From NCBI GenBank assembly GCA_945870025.1, contig CAMBQN010000030.1, positions 1 through 32,687 of the forward strand: DNA of 32,687 nucleotides. Reading direction: 5' to 3'. The position numbers and the translations under genes were made by a program. Every line of letters begins with the position of its first letter. The stretch's first letter is position 1. Source of the stretch: Akkermansia muciniphila (GTDB taxonomy: Bacteria; Verrucomicrobiota; Kiritimatiellia; RFP12; JAAYNR01). Of this stretch, positions 1-13,378 are shown in pieces. The notes beneath the pieces are model-generated. The model did not search any database. It had not been told where the DNA came from and was given only the letters and a program-made list of their open reading frames with translations.

Positions 1-145
1 GAGCCGCTTGCAAAACCCTGTTTTGCAAGCGGAGTGTTCAGGTGTCAGGTTTCGGGTATCAGGATGAACCACACGATGTTGCATCTTCCTGAAACCTGAA
101 CACTGAAACCTGAAACCGGCGCTTGCAGGGGTTCTGCAAGCGCCT
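1..145. repeat. Composite intergenic repeat: two hairpins flanking inverted 7-bp repeats
   Basis: Bases 4-15 and 21-32 form a perfect 12-bp stem with a 5-base loop. Bases 118-128 and 134-144 form a perfect 11-bp stem with a 5-base loop. Both stems share the core CGCTTGCA/TGCAAGCG. Between them, about 40-63 reads as degenerate 7-base units (GGTGTCA, GGTTTCG, GGTATCA), and 88-117 holds the complementary kind (AACCTGA, ACACTGA, AACCTGA), so the two runs face each other around a unique centre at about 64-87. The layout resembles a REP- or MITE-like element. No transposase is visible and no gene is seen here. Part of the element may lie upstream of the window. Confidence 0.6.
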
Positions 146-169
146 CAGAAAAGATATTTAATTCCCCTA

Positions 170-199
170 TTGACACGCACAGGCTGTTTGATGTAAAGT
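170..199 (+). promoter_or_regulatory. Sigma-70-type promoter for the tRNA-Thr-tuf transcript
   Basis: A perfect -35 box TTGACA (170-175) is followed by an 18-base spacer and TAAAGT (194-199), which matches four of six bases of the -10 consensus. It lies in an AT-rich patch of an otherwise GC-rich region. Transcription would start near 206 and leave a leader of about 175 bases before the tRNA. This is the only strong promoter seen ahead of the tuf-to-rpoC block. Confidence 0.65.
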
Positions 200-205
200 G
201 ATCGG

Positions 206-380
206 GTTTTCGCTCTAGCTGGAACAGTTTCTGGCCAGGGCGAGAGCTGGCTAACAGTTAATAACAGGCGAGAAAAGGCTCTGCTCTGATCGGTCAAACC
301 GCTGGCGCATGTCGCCAGATGGGGTGTCGGTGATGGGTTGGGGGTTTTTTGCCCCACGGCAGGAGTGGGGTGGTCTTCGA
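206..380 (+). other. Untranslated leader upstream of tRNA-Thr
   Basis: No protein gene is supported here. A direct repeat is visible: AGCTGGAACAGTTT (217-230) and AGCTGGCTAACAGTTA (245-260). A small hairpin has stem 302-307/313-318 with a 5-base loop. A G-rich stretch (about 320-344) ends in six T that sit in the loop of a short GGGG/CCCC hairpin, so it is not a normal terminator. The region could serve as a tRNA 5' processing leader or an antitermination leader, but nothing in it identifies a known RNA family. Confidence 0.35.
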
Positions 381-456
381 GCCCACGTAGCTCAGTTGGT
401 AGAGCACGTCCTTGGTAAGGACGAGGTCAGCGGTTCAATCCCGCTCGTGGGCTCCA
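381..456 (+). tRNA. tRNA-Thr (anticodon GGT)
   Basis: A cloverleaf folds from the sequence. The acceptor arm 381-387 pairs with 446-452, followed by discriminator T and an encoded CCA (454-456). The D arm is the usual TAGCTCAGTTGGTAGAGC. The anticodon stem is 407-411/419-423 with anticodon GGT at 414-416, and the T loop is TTCAATC. It lies 39 bases ahead of tuf. A GGT threonine tRNA directly before tuf is also known from the E. coli thrT-tufB operon, so both are probably processed from one transcript. Confidence 0.97.
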
Positions 457-495
457 GCTCGCAAAACGGCTTGGGAAGTACACAGGAGAAAAATC

Positions 496-1704
<1,209 letters not shown>

Positions 1705-1719
1705 TGGTTCATGGGCGTG

Positions 1720-1750
1720 GGTGCGGTCGGGCTTCATTCCCGGCCGCACC
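1720..1750 (+). promoter_or_regulatory. 12-bp hairpin between tuf and rpmG
   Basis: Bases 1720-1731 pair with 1739-1750 through 12 bp, with one T-G wobble and a 7-base loop (CTTCATT). No T run follows, so it is not a classical intrinsic terminator. It could protect the 3' end of a tuf mRNA, mark a processing site, or help set more tuf than downstream product. The structure is clear; the function is inferred. Confidence 0.5.
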
Positions 1751-1774
1751 GCGAACAGGAACGGAGCAGGCATC

Positions 1775-1927
1775 ATGGCCAGAGAACTCGCAATTTTAGC
1801 TTGCACGGAATGCAAGCGGCGCAATTACACGACGACGCGCAACAAGCGCACGATGACGAACCGCTTGGAGATCAAGAAGTTCTGTTCATCCGAACGCAAG
1901 CGCACGCTGCATCGGGAAACCAAGTGA
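1775..1927 (+). CDS. rpmG: Large-subunit ribosomal protein L33 (bL33)
   Basis: This 50-residue basic protein is a component of the 50S subunit near the E site. The start ATG follows a GGAGCAGG ribosome site. The family pattern [16 protein letters not shown] and RLEIKKFC is clear. The zinc-type (C+) form normally has two Cys pairs. Here the first pair is intact (Cys10, Cys13), but the second keeps only Cys37, with Glu at position 40 where the fourth Cys is expected. Zinc binding may therefore be weakened or use another ligand. It sits between tuf and tRNA-Trp, a common bacterial position. Confidence 0.95.
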   Translation: MARELAILACTECKRRNYTTTRNKRTMTNRLEIKKFCSSERKRTLHRETK

Positions 1928-1946
1928 CGCAAGCAGGTATTTCCGC

Positions 1947-2022
1947 AGGCCAGTAGCTCAATTGGCAGAGCACCGGTCTCCAAAACCGGTTGTTGGGGGT
2001 TCGATTCCCTCCTGGCCTGCCA
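1947..2022 (+). tRNA. tRNA-Trp (anticodon CCA)
   Basis: The acceptor arm 1947-1953 pairs with 2012-2018, followed by discriminator G and an encoded CCA (2020-2022). The D arm is TAGCTCAATTGGCAGAGC. The anticodon stem is 1973-1977/1983-1989, with the loop carrying CCA at 1980-1982. The T arm contains GGTTCGATTCC. It lies between rpmG and secE, as in many bacteria, and so is probably cut out of the tuf-nusG transcript. Confidence 0.97.
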
Positions 2023-2105
2023 GTTTTGTGAAACCGCCGCCTTCCGCTGGTCGGGTAGGCCGGTTGGGCGGATGGGTTTTATTAGCAACGCAGTCGGGGG
2101 CTCCG

Positions 2106-2309
2106 ATGGTCAAAGAGAAAACGTTGGGTCAGCGCATTCACGCCTTCTTTGCAGAGGTTGGCGCCGAATTCAGGCGAGTGACCTGGCCGGAGCGCCAGGA
2201 ACTGATCGAGTCGACGGTCGTGGTGATCGTCTTCATCTTCATGCTGGCGATTGTTGTACTGGTTTACGACAAAGTGATTCAGACGGTACTTCAGTTCATC
2301 CACACCTGA
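2106..2309 (+). CDS. secE: Preprotein translocase subunit SecE
   Basis: SecE clamps the SecY channel in the inner membrane and is essential for protein export. This is the short 67-residue form: an amphipathic N-terminal helix with the family signature EFRRVTWPERQELIEST (about 20-36), then one hydrophobic transmembrane segment (about 38-58). The ATG is preceded by CGGGGG at a suitable distance. Starts further upstream would run into tRNA-Trp, so the short form is preferred. nusG follows 13 bases later. Its partner secY is also in this window (25452-26834). Confidence 0.95.
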   Translation: MVKEKTLGQRIHAFFAEVGAEFRRVTWPERQELIESTVVVIVFIFMLAIVVLVYDKVIQTVLQFIHT

Positions 2310-2322
2310 GCGGGGCCCCGAG

Positions 2323-2877
2323 ATGACAAAACAATGGTTTGTGCTGCAAGCGTTGACCGGTCAGGAACAGAAGGTGAAGCGCACCATCGAGGCGCAGATC
2401 CGAGAGAAAGAGATGCAGGAGCTCATCGGCGAGGTGATCCTGCCGACCGAAAAGGTGACCGAGACGAAGAACGGCGTCAAGACGACCGTGACGCGCAAAT
2501 TCTTCCCGGGTTACGTCTTCATCAACTTGGCGCTTTACGATGAGGCGAAAGAGTTGCTGGAGCCGACGTGGCGCTTCATCCGTGAGGTGTCCGGCGTGAT
2601 TGGTTTCATTGGTGGCGCCCGCCCCACACCGCTGTCGGCGACGGAGGTGGACGCGATCGTGAACCACGTGGAAGCGAAGCAGGAGAAGCCCAGGCCGAAG
2701 GTCGTCTTCGAGCCGGGCGAAACGGTGAAGATCACGGACGGACCGTTCATGAACTTCTCCGCAACGGTTGAAGAAGTCGATCCTGACCGGGGCAAGCTGA
2801 AGGTATCGGTGGCGATATTCGGACGCACCGCCCCGGTCGATCTGGAGTACTGGCAAGTGGAGCGGGTTGTCTCCTAA
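2323..2877 (+). CDS. nusG: Transcription termination/antitermination protein NusG
   Basis: NusG binds RNA polymerase through its N-terminal domain, and Rho or ribosomal protein S10 through its C-terminal KOW domain. The 184-residue protein starts with MTKQWFVLQALTGQE, the usual opening strand and helix. It has KFFPGYVFINL for the polymerase-binding face and ends with a KOW domain (about 129-184) recognisable from EPGETVKITDGPFMNFSATVEEVD. Length is typical. It follows secE in the standard secE-nusG pair and precedes rplK. S10, a known KOW partner, is encoded at 16462-16770. Confidence 0.97.
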   Translation: MTKQWFVLQALTGQEQKVKRTIEAQIREKEMQELIGEVILPTEKVTETKNGVKTTVTRKFFPGYVFINLALYDEAKELLEPTWRFIREVSGVIGFIGGARPTPLSATEVDAIVNHVEAKQEKPRPKVVFEPGETVKITDGPFMNFSATVEEVDPDRGKLKVSVAIFGRTAPVDLEYWQVERVVS

Positions 2878-2960
2878 AGGCCGGGAAACGGACGTCAATC
2901 GCAGGCTCGTTTGGACCGGGTGGGAACCGGGAGGGCCTCAACTGACAAAGGTAGTTCATT

Positions 2961-3386
2961 ATGGCAAAGAAAGTTACGGGCATCGTTCGTCTGCAGATAC
3001 CTGCGGGTGCTGCGAACCCCGCGCCGCCCATCGGCCCCGCACTGGGCGCGCAGGGCGTCAATATCATGGCGTTTTGCAAGGATTTCAACGCCAAGACCCA
3101 AGACAAGGGCGGCATGATCATCCCCGTGGTGATCACGGTCTATCAGGACCGCAGTTTTACCTTCATCATGAAGAGCCCGCCGGCGTCGGCGCTGCTGAAG
3201 AAATTCGGCAACCTCGCCAAGGGATCGGGCGTTCCGAACCGCGACAAGGTCGGTACCGTCACCCGCGAACAGGTCCGTGAGATCGTGAAGCTGAAGATGC
3301 AGGACCTGAACGCGTCGAACGAAGCGGCGGCGATGCGGATGGTCGAAGGCACCGCGCGCAGCATGGGCGTGGAGATCGTAGACTAA
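2961..3386 (+). CDS. rplK: Large-subunit ribosomal protein L11 (uL11)
   Basis: L11 binds the GTPase-associated centre of 23S rRNA with the L10-L12 stalk. At 141 residues it is full length. It shows the proline-rich N-terminal segment around [18 protein letters not shown] that forms the thiostrepton site, and the RNA-binding C-terminal domain. The 83-base gap after nusG can fold, with AGGCC (2878-2882) pairing with GGCCT (2934-2938) around an inner CCGG hairpin. This is where L1 feedback sites are found in other bacteria, but I cannot recognise the L1-binding motif with confidence. rplA follows 13 bases downstream. Confidence 0.97.
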   Translation: MAKKVTGIVRLQIPAGAANPAPPIGPALGAQGVNIMAFCKDFNAKTQDKGGMIIPVVITVYQDRSFTFIMKSPPASALLKKFGNLAKGSGVPNRDKVGTVTREQVREIVKLKMQDLNASNEAAAMRMVEGTARSMGVEIVD

Positions 3387-3399
3387 GGGGTGACGCGCT

Positions 3400-4083
3400 A
3401 TGGCAAAGCATGGAAAACAGTATCGCAGCATCAAGGAGAAGGCCCCCACGGCTCCGGTGACCCTGGAGCAGGCGGTGGCGTTCATCAAGGCCAACCCGGC
3501 GGCGAAGTTCGACGAAACGGTCGAGCTGGCGTTGCGGCTGGGCGTGGACACGGCGAAATCCGACCAGACCGTGCGCGGCACGGTGAGTCTGCCGAACGGC
3601 ACGGGCAAGAAGCTTCGCGTGATCGTCTTTGCGGCGGGTGCGCAGGCCGACGCTGCGCGGGCCGCGGGCGCGGACGAGGCGGGTTTCGATGATCTGATTG
3701 AGAAAGTCAAGAGCGGCTGGACCGATTTTGACGTGGCGATTTCGACGACCGACGCGATGAAGGAGGTCCGCAAGCTCGGGCGCGTCCTCGGTCCTCGCGG
3801 CCTGATGCCCAACCCCAAGACCGGCACGGTCACCGACGAGGTCGGCCCGGCGGTGGTGGCGGCCAAGGGCGGCAAGGTCGAATTCCGCATGGATCGCAAC
3901 GGCAACGTGTGCGTGTTGTGCGGCAAGCGGAGTTTTGACGCCGACAAGATCGTCGGCAACGTGCATGCGGTGCTGGATGCCCTGCGGGCGGAGCGGCCGG
4001 CCGGCGCCAAGGGCACCTACTTCCGTTCCTGCACGCTGTGTTCGACGATGGGCGTCGGCGTCCGCGTCGACATCAAGGAGTAA
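3400..4083 (+). CDS. rplA: Large-subunit ribosomal protein L1 (uL1)
   Basis: L1 forms the mobile stalk at the E site and helps move deacylated tRNA. In many bacteria it also represses the rplK-rplA mRNA. The 227-residue protein shows the family landmarks FDETVELALRLGVD near the N-terminus, the central signature LGPRGLMPNPKTGTVT, and the C-terminal sequence KGTYFRSCTLCSTMGVGVRVD. Three cysteines cluster in the second half (VCVLCG and CTLC), with no metal site implied by the family. An AAGGAG at the end of this gene serves the next gene, rplJ. Confidence 0.97.
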   Translation: MAKHGKQYRSIKEKAPTAPVTLEQAVAFIKANPAAKFDETVELALRLGVDTAKSDQTVRGTVSLPNGTGKKLRVIVFAAGAQADAARAAGADEAGFDDLIEKVKSGWTDFDVAISTTDAMKEVRKLGRVLGPRGLMPNPKTGTVTDEVGPAVVAAKGGKVEFRMDRNGNVCVLCGKRSFDADKIVGNVHAVLDALRAERPAGAKGTYFRSCTLCSTMGVGVRVDIKE

Positions 4084-4090
4084 CGCCATA

Positions 4091-4612
4091 ATGAGAGCTG
4101 AAAAAGAATCCATTCTTGAGGAAGTCACCACGCGTCTGCGGGAAGCGGATTTCGCGTTCGTGATGAATTACGGCGGCCTGCAGGTCTCGGAGATGACGAC
4201 GTTGCGCAAGACGCTTGCGCCGTTGAAATCCCGCGTCATGGTCGTCAAAAACACCTATCTCGGCAAGGCGACCCAGTCGCTGGGCTGGGAAGACGTGACG
4301 CCTTACCTGACGGGGCCGACGGCGATGGTGACCGGAACCGGCGATGTCGCCGAGGTCGCCAAAACGTTGGTCGCGTTCATCAAGACGCACGACAAGGCCT
4401 CAGTCAAGGGCGCCTGCCTCGACGGCAAGCGGCTCACGGCTGGCGATGTTGACGCATTGACCACGATTCCGCCCCGGCGCGTGTTGTACGCTATGGTGGC
4501 TGGAACGCTGGCTGCGCCGATGTCGCAATTGGTTGGCGTGTTCAACCAGAAGGTGTGCAGCCTGCTGTACGTCTTGAAGGCGATCGAAGACAAGAAGAAC
4601 AACGCGGCGTAA
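4091..4612 (+). CDS. rplJ: Large-subunit ribosomal protein L10 (uL10)
   Basis: L10 is the base of the L7/L12 stalk: its N-terminal domain binds 23S rRNA with L11 and its C-terminal helix carries L12 dimers. The 173-residue length is normal. The start [22 protein letters not shown], the segment [10 protein letters not shown] and the C-terminal helix ending in [13 protein letters not shown] fit the family. The ATG at 4091 has its ribosome site (AAGGAG) inside the end of rplA, so the two are probably translationally coupled. There is no long rplJ leader of the kind seen in E. coli. Confidence 0.96.
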   Translation: MRAEKESILEEVTTRLREADFAFVMNYGGLQVSEMTTLRKTLAPLKSRVMVVKNTYLGKATQSLGWEDVTPYLTGPTAMVTGTGDVAEVAKTLVAFIKTHDKASVKGACLDGKRLTAGDVDALTTIPPRRVLYAMVAGTLAAPMSQLVGVFNQKVCSLLYVLKAIEDKKNNAA

Positions 4613-4621
4613 AACTCCGCT

Positions 4622-4685
4622 CAGGCCGGCCGGACGGGTGTCCGGCGGGCCTGGCATACAGTACACCGCACGCGCCCTGCGCGTG
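4622..4685 (+). promoter_or_regulatory. Two tandem hairpins in the rplJ-rplL gap
   Basis: Bases 4622-4635 pair with 4640-4653 (14 positions, one G-G mismatch, 4-base loop). Bases 4669-4675 pair with 4679-4685 (7 bp, 3-base loop). The second ends 24 bases before the rplL start. L12 is needed in several copies per ribosome while L10 is needed once, so a structured gap here could be an mRNA processing or stability element that raises L12 output. The pairing is seen; the role is inferred. Confidence 0.5.
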
Positions 4686-4709
4686 AGGTTGCAGAAAGAA
4701 AAGGATACC

Positions 4710-5093
4710 ATGAGCGATACCAATCCGAAGTTTGATGAATTTGTCACCTGGATCGAGGGCCTGACGGTCCTGGAGCTGTCCAAGCTGGTGAAAACCCTTG
4801 AAGAGCGTCTGGGCGTGAGCGCCGCCGCTCCCGCCGCCGCCGCTGCCGCTCCCGCCGCCGCTGCCGCCGTGGTGGAAGAGCAGACCGAGTTTGACGTCAT
4901 CCTCGTAGAGGCTGGCGCCAATAAGATCGGCGCCATCAAGGAAGTGCGCACGATCACCGGTTTGGGTCTGAAGGACGCCAAGGATCTCGTCGAAGGCGCG
5001 CCGAAGACCGTGAAGACCGGTGTGACCAAGGAAGAGGCCGCCAAGCTGAAGGATCAGCTTGAGAAGGCCGGAGCCAAGGTTGAAGTGAAGTAA
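4710..5093 (+). CDS. rplL: Large-subunit ribosomal protein L7/L12 (bL12)
   Basis: L12 is the multicopy stalk protein that recruits and activates translational GTPases. The 127-residue protein has the N-terminal dimerisation domain (about 1-35, including [18 protein letters not shown]), an alanine/proline-rich hinge (about 38-56), and the globular C-terminal domain (about 58-127). The last shows the factor-binding surface in [20 protein letters not shown] and [12 protein letters not shown]. The ATG follows AAAAGGA. The gene is set apart from rplJ by two hairpins and from rpoB by a terminator-like structure, so its mRNA may be partly separate. Confidence 0.97.
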   Translation: MSDTNPKFDEFVTWIEGLTVLELSKLVKTLEERLGVSAAAPAAAAAAPAAAAAVVEEQTEFDVILVEAGANKIGAIKEVRTITGLGLKDAKDLVEGAPKTVKTGVTKEEAAKLKDQLEKAGAKVEVK

Positions 5094-5111
5094 CCGATTG
5101 GCTTGACGAAA

Positions 5112-5160
5112 CCTGAGACCGCCTGTGTGACGACCGGGCGGTTTCAGGCATTTCATTTTT
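5112..5160 (+). terminator. Intrinsic terminator or attenuator between rplL and rpoB
   Basis: Bases 5112-5123 pair with 5137-5148 to give a 12-bp stem with one G-T wobble and a 13-base loop, followed by CATTTCATTTTT. rpoB starts 55 bases later and has no obvious promoter of its own, so partial read-through is expected. E. coli has an attenuator at the same place that keeps RNA polymerase output below ribosomal protein output. Confidence 0.7.
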
Positions 5161-5215
5161 CGCGAACCGACCGCAGGTGTCGTCTCACCTTGACGAAAAC
5201 AAAGAGGCATTTACC

Positions 5216-9082
<3,867 letters not shown>

Positions 9083-9116
9083 CGCGATAACGCGACCAAG
9101 ACGAGGGAGGTAAACG

Positions 9117-12100
9117 TTGAACGCTTACGCAGCCAGAGAATTGTTCGGGATGTTTGATTCGGCGCAGTACGATGCGGTGAGTATCACCCTGGCGTCGCCG
9201 GAAACGATTCGGTCGTGGAGTCACGGCGAGGTCCGGAATCCGGAAACCATCAATTATCGCACGTACCGCCCCGAACGCGACGGCCTGTTTTGCGAGCGGA
9301 TCTTCGGTCCGACCCGCGACTGGGAGTGCGCCTGCGGCAAATACAAGCGGATCAAGCACAAGGGCGTGGTGTGCGACCGCTGCGGCGTCGAGGTGACGGT
9401 CTCGCGCGTGCGGCGGCAGCGGATGGGCCACATTGAGCTGGCCGTGCCGGTGTCGCACATCTGGTTCTTTAAGTGCAACCCGAGTCGCATCGGGCTCATC
9501 CTGGACCTCTCCACCAGCTCGCTCGAGCGGGTGCTCTACTACGAGGACTACCTCGTGACCGATCCGGGCGAGACGCCGCTGAAGCGCCTGCAACTGCTCT
9601 CCGAGACCGACTACCACGAAGCGGTGGAGAAATACGGCGAGACCTTCGAGGCGATGATGGGCGCCGAGGCGATCCGCAAGTGTCTGATGGTGGCCAATCT
9701 CGAACAGCTCATGCACGACCTGGAAGAGCAGATCGAGAACACCCGGAGCAAGCAGACGCGCAAAAAAATCACCAAGCGGATGAAGGTGTGCGATGGATTC
9801 ATGCGCAGCGAGGCCCATCCGGACTGGATGATTCTCGACGTGCTGCCCGTGATCCCGCCCGAGCTGCGGCCGCTGGTGCCGCTGGAGGGCGGCCGGTTTG
9901 CCACGTCCGATCTGAACGACCTCTACCGTCGCGTGATCAACCGCAACAACCGCCTGCGCAATCTGCTGCAGCTCAAAACGCCCGATGTGATCATCCGCAA
10001 CGAGAAGCGGATGTTGCAGGAGGCGGTTGACGCGGTGTTTGACAATGGCCGCCACGGTCGCGCCGTCGCCGGCGCGGGCAATCGCCCGCTGAAGTCGCTC
10101 TCCGACATGCTCAAGGGCAAGACGGGGCGCTTCCGCCAGAACCTCCTCGGCAAGCGCGTCGACTATTCCGGCCGTTCGGTGATCGTCGTCGGTCCCGAGC
10201 TCAAGCTCAACCAGTGCGGACTGCCCAAGAAGATGGCGCTGACGCTCTTTGAGCCGTTCATCATTCGCCGGCTCAAGGAGAAGGGGATCTGCCACACCGT
10301 GCGCACGGCGCGCAAGATGATTGAGCGCCATGACGAGCAGGTGTGGGACATCCTGGAAGAGGTCACCAAGGGCAAGACCGTCATGCTCAACCGTGCGCCG
10401 ACGCTGCACCGGTTGTCGATCCAGAGCTTTGAACCGATCCTGGTCGAGGGCGAGGCGATCCGCATTCATCCCATGGTCTGCTCGGCCTTCAATGCCGACT
10501 TTGACGGCGACCAGATGGCGGTTCACGTGCCGTTGTCGGTCGAGGCGCAGCTCGAAAGCCGCCTGCTGATGATGTCCACGCATTCGATCTTCTCGCCGGC
10601 CTCCGGCAAGTCGACGATGACGCCCACGCAGGATCTGGCGCTCGGCATCTACTATCTGACGATCCCCAGCCAGCAGGACAAGCTTGCCGGGCGGATTGCG
10701 GGCAAAAGCAAGACGGCCGGTGAGCGCCTGCCCATCTTCGGAACCGCCGACGAAGCGCACCTGGCGCTGGCGGAGGGAGCCGTCAACCTGCATACGCGCG
10801 TCCGGTTCCGCAATCCCGATTGTGGCATGCCGGCGCGCCGTTACGGCAACCGCGAAGCGACGGTGATCGACACCACGGTCGGTCGGATCGTATTCAACGA
10901 GGTGTGGCCCGCCGAGCTCGGCTTTGTCAACGACAAGATTGACAAGAGCAAGCTCGGCGATCTGATCCTGCACTGCTACCAGGTCGCGGGGCACGACCGC
11001 ACCGTCGTCGTCCTGGACCAGTTGAAGGAACTTGGCTTCAATCATGCCTGTCTCGCCGGTATTTCGATGGGGCTGAAGGACATGATCCGGCCTCCGGAGA
11101 AGGACGCGCTTCTGGCGAACGCGGGCGCCGAGGTCGAGAAGGTCGAGAAGCAGCACCATCTGGGTGTGATCACCGATGGCGAGCGGCACAACAAGATCTG
11201 CGACATCTGGAACAGCACCACCGAGCGGGTCGCCGATGAACTGTACAAGGCGATCGACCTGAACGTCTCCCCGACCAACCCGGCGCCGGCCGAGACCAAC
11301 CCCGTGTTCATGATGGTCGACTCCAAGGCGCGCGGTTCCAAGGCCCAGATCCGGCAGCTTGCCGGCATGCGCGGCCTGATGTCCAAGCCCTCGGGCGAGG
11401 TCATCGAGCGCCCGATCATCGCCTCGTTCCGCGAGGGACTGTCGGTCCTCGAATACTTTGTGTCGTCTCACGGCGCCCGCAAGGGTCTGGCCGATACGGC
11501 ATTGAAGACCGCCGACGCGGGGTATCTGACCCGCAAGTTGGTGGACGTCTCGCAGGATGTGATCATCACGACCCAGGATTGCAACACGGTCAACGGCATC
11601 GAGATGGAGGCCGTGGTCGAGGGTGACGAGGAGGTCCTCCACCTCCGGACGCGCATGCTGGGACGGACCGCGCTGTATGATGTCCTCCATCCCACGAATG
11701 GCGAAGTGATCGTGCGGGCCAACGATGAGATCGACGAGGTTCTGGCCAAGCGGGTTGAGGATGCGGGCGTCGAGCGGGTGTGGATCCGCAGCGGACTCAC
11801 CTGTGATTCGCCCCACGGCATGTGCGCGAAATGCTACGGCCGCGATCTGGCCACGGGCCGTCTGGTTGAAATCGGCGCAGCGGTGGGCATTATCGCCGCG
11901 CAGTCGATCGGCGAACCCGGCACCCAGCTCACCATGCGTACGTTTCACATCGGCGGCACGGCCTCGATGGTTTCCCGCACGCCGGAGCAGATCGCCAAGG
12001 CGCCGGGCCGCGTCGAGTATCGGGATTTGCGCACGGTGCGTAACCGGGACGGCCAGCTCATGGTGTTGAACAAGAACGGTGCGGTGACGCTCGTCGACGA

Positions 12101-13304
12101 AGCCGGCCGAGAGGTTGACACCTACACCCTGCAAATGGGCGCGGTGCTCTCGGTCGAAGAGGGCGCGGCGGTCAAGCAGGGCGACCGGATCGCGATCTGG
12201 GATCCGCACTCGGTGCCGATTCTGGCCGAGGCGGAGGGCGTGGTCTCGTTCCATGATTTTGTGGATGATGTTTCCGTCAAGAGCGACCGCGATGAGGCGA
12301 CGGGCACACGCGCGCTGGTCGTGCTGGACACCAAGGAAGACTTGCATCCGCAGGTCGTGGTCACCGATCCCCGGTCCAAGACGATCCTGGGGTCCTACCA
12401 TATCCCGGCCGGCGCTCACGTCATGGTCAAGCAGGGCGACCTCATCACCCCGGGAATGCTGATCGCGAAGACGCCGCGCAAAGAGGCGATGACCCGCGAC
12501 ATCACCGGCGGTCTGCCGCGCGTGGCGGAGTTGTTCGAGGCACGGCATCCGAAAGACGCGGCGGAGATCGCCAAGATCGAGGGGCTCGTCGATTTCGGGC
12601 CGAACCAGCGCGGCAAGCGCTGCCTGATCATCCGCGACGAAGTGACCGGCGCGGCCGAGGAACACCTGATCCCGATGGGCAAGCACATCGTCGTGTACAA
12701 GGGCGACCATGTGCGCAAGGGGCAGCAGCTCACCGAAGGTCCGGTGGTGCCGCAGGAGATTCTCGACGTGTGCGGCCCGCAGGAACTGCAAAAGTATCTC
12801 GTCAACGAGGTCCAGCAGGTCTACCGGATGCAAGGCGTGGAAATCAACGACAAGCACATCGAAATCATCGTCCGGCAGATGTTGCGCAAGGTGCGCATCA
12901 CCAACCCCGGCGACACCGACTTCCTCTGGGGCGAGCAGGTCTCGCGTCAGGAGTTCATCACGATCAACGAGCAGGTGATTGCCGAGGGCAAGCGAGCGGC
13001 CGAAGCGCAGCCAGCCCTGCTGGGAATCACCAAGGCGTCGTTGGAAACCGACAGCTTCATCTCGGCCGCGTCGTTCCAAGACACGACCCGCATCCTGACG
13101 GATGCGGCGACGATTGGGCGCGTGGACGGGCTGAACGGCTTCAAGGAGAACGTCATCCTCGGCCATCTGATCCCCGGCGGCACGGGCTTCCCGTTGCACC
13201 GGTACATCAAGCTGGTGGCCCTGGCCGAGCCGTTATCGGATGAAGCTTTGGGTCTCGAACAGCCTGTGGAACAGGAACGCACGCTCGATGATTTATTGGG
13301 TTAG
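9117..13304 (+). CDS. rpoC: DNA-directed RNA polymerase subunit beta'
   Basis: Beta' holds the active-site magnesium of RNA polymerase. At 1395 residues it is close to E. coli length. The start is a TTG placed five bases after a strong GGGAGGT; the next in-frame ATG lies inside the conserved N-terminus and has no such site. The first zinc site is CACGKYK...CDRCG near the N-terminus. The catalytic NADFDGDQM is at 459-467, with Asp461, 463 and 465 binding magnesium. The second zinc site combines a Cys in TTQDCNTV with [11 protein letters not shown]. The trigger-loop region [20 protein letters not shown] is canonical. The C-terminus ends in TLDDLLG. Confidence 0.98.
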   Translation: MNAYAARELFGMFDSAQYDAVSITLASPETIRSWSHGEVRNPETINYRTYRPERDGLFCERIFGPTRDWECACGKYKRIKHKGVVCDRCGVEVTVSRVRRQRMGHIELAVPVSHIWFFKCNPSRIGLILDLSTSSLERVLYYEDYLVTDPGETPLKRLQLLSETDYHEAVEKYGETFEAMMGAEAIRKCLMVANLEQLMHDLEEQIENTRSKQTRKKITKRMKVCDGFMRSEAHPDWMILDVLPVIPPELRPLVPLEGGRFATSDLNDLYRRVINRNNRLRNLLQLKTPDVIIRNEKRMLQEAVDAVFDNGRHGRAVAGAGNRPLKSLSDMLKGKTGRFRQNLLGKRVDYSGRSVIVVGPELKLNQCGLPKKMALTLFEPFIIRRLKEKGICHTVRTARKMIERHDEQVWDILEEVTKGKTVMLNRAPTLHRLSIQSFEPILVEGEAIRIHPMVCSAFNADFDGDQMAVHVPLSVEAQLESRLLMMSTHSIFSPASGKSTMTPTQDLALGIYYLTIPSQQDKLAGRIAGKSKTAGERLPIFGTADEAHLALAEGAVNLHTRVRFRNPDCGMPARRYGNREATVIDTTVGRIVFNEVWPAELGFVNDKIDKSKLGDLILHCYQVAGHDRTVVVLDQLKELGFNHACLAGISMGLKDMIRPPEKDALLANAGAEVEKVEKQHHLGVITDGERHNKICDIWNSTTERVADELYKAIDLNVSPTNPAPAETNPVFMMVDSKARGSKAQIRQLAGMRGLMSKPSGEVIERPIIASFREGLSVLEYFVSSHGARKGLADTALKTADAGYLTRKLVDVSQDVIITTQDCNTVNGIEMEAVVEGDEEVLHLRTRMLGRTALYDVLHPTNGEVIVRANDEIDEVLAKRVEDAGVERVWIRSGLTCDSPHGMCAKCYGRDLATGRLVEIGAAVGIIAAQSIGEPGTQLTMRTFHIGGTASMVSRTPEQIAKAPGRVEYRDLRTVRNRDGQLMVLNKNGAVTLVDEAGREVDTYTLQMGAVLSVEEGAAVKQGDRIAIWDPHSVPILAEAEGVVSFHDFVDDVSVKSDRDEATGTRALVVLDTKEDLHPQVVVTDPRSKTILGSYHIPAGAHVMVKQGDLITPGMLIAKTPRKEAMTRDITGGLPRVAELFEARHPKDAAEIAKIEGLVDFGPNQRGKRCLIIRDEVTGAAEEHLIPMGKHIVVYKGDHVRKGQQLTEGPVVPQEILDVCGPQELQKYLVNEVQQVYRMQGVEINDKHIEIIVRQMLRKVRITNPGDTDFLWGEQVSRQEFITINEQVIAEGKRAAEAQPALLGITKASLETDSFISAASFQDTTRILTDAATIGRVDGLNGFKENVILGHLIPGGTGFPLHRYIKLVALAEPLSDEALGLEQPVEQERTLDDLLG

Positions 13305-13378
13305 TATTTTGCGCTTGCATTGTGCAGGCCGCTTTGCTAATCTCCAAATCCTTTTTGTGGGAAATTGAAAGGGCACGT
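13305..13378 (+). other. rpoC-rpsL gap with a short hairpin
   Basis: This gap of 74 bases joins the rif and str clusters. Bases 13313-13319 pair with 13323-13329 (7 bp, one wobble, 3-base loop). Its left arm with the two preceding bases reads GCGCTTGCA, the same core as the hairpin at 118-144. No T run follows directly, so termination is doubtful. No convincing promoter is seen. Confidence 0.35.

Noticed and set aside
320..360. Terminator ahead of tRNA-Thr (GGGG, six T, CCCC)
   Set aside because: The T run lies in the loop, not after the stem, and termination here would remove the tRNA and tuf transcript.
2033..2080. Terminator between tRNA-Trp and secE (CCGCC/GGCGG followed by GGGTTTTATT)
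   Set aside because: The stem is five pairs around a 30-base loop and the T run is displaced from it; too weak to call.
2878..2960. L1 autoregulatory site in the nusG-rplK gap
   Set aside because: The gap can fold, and the position fits, but I could not match the specific L1-binding loop; mentioned only under rplK.
13315..13343. Promoter TTGCAT-17-TAATCT ahead of rpsL
   Set aside because: Only half of the bases match in each box, and the -35 candidate is inside the small hairpin; not better than chance.
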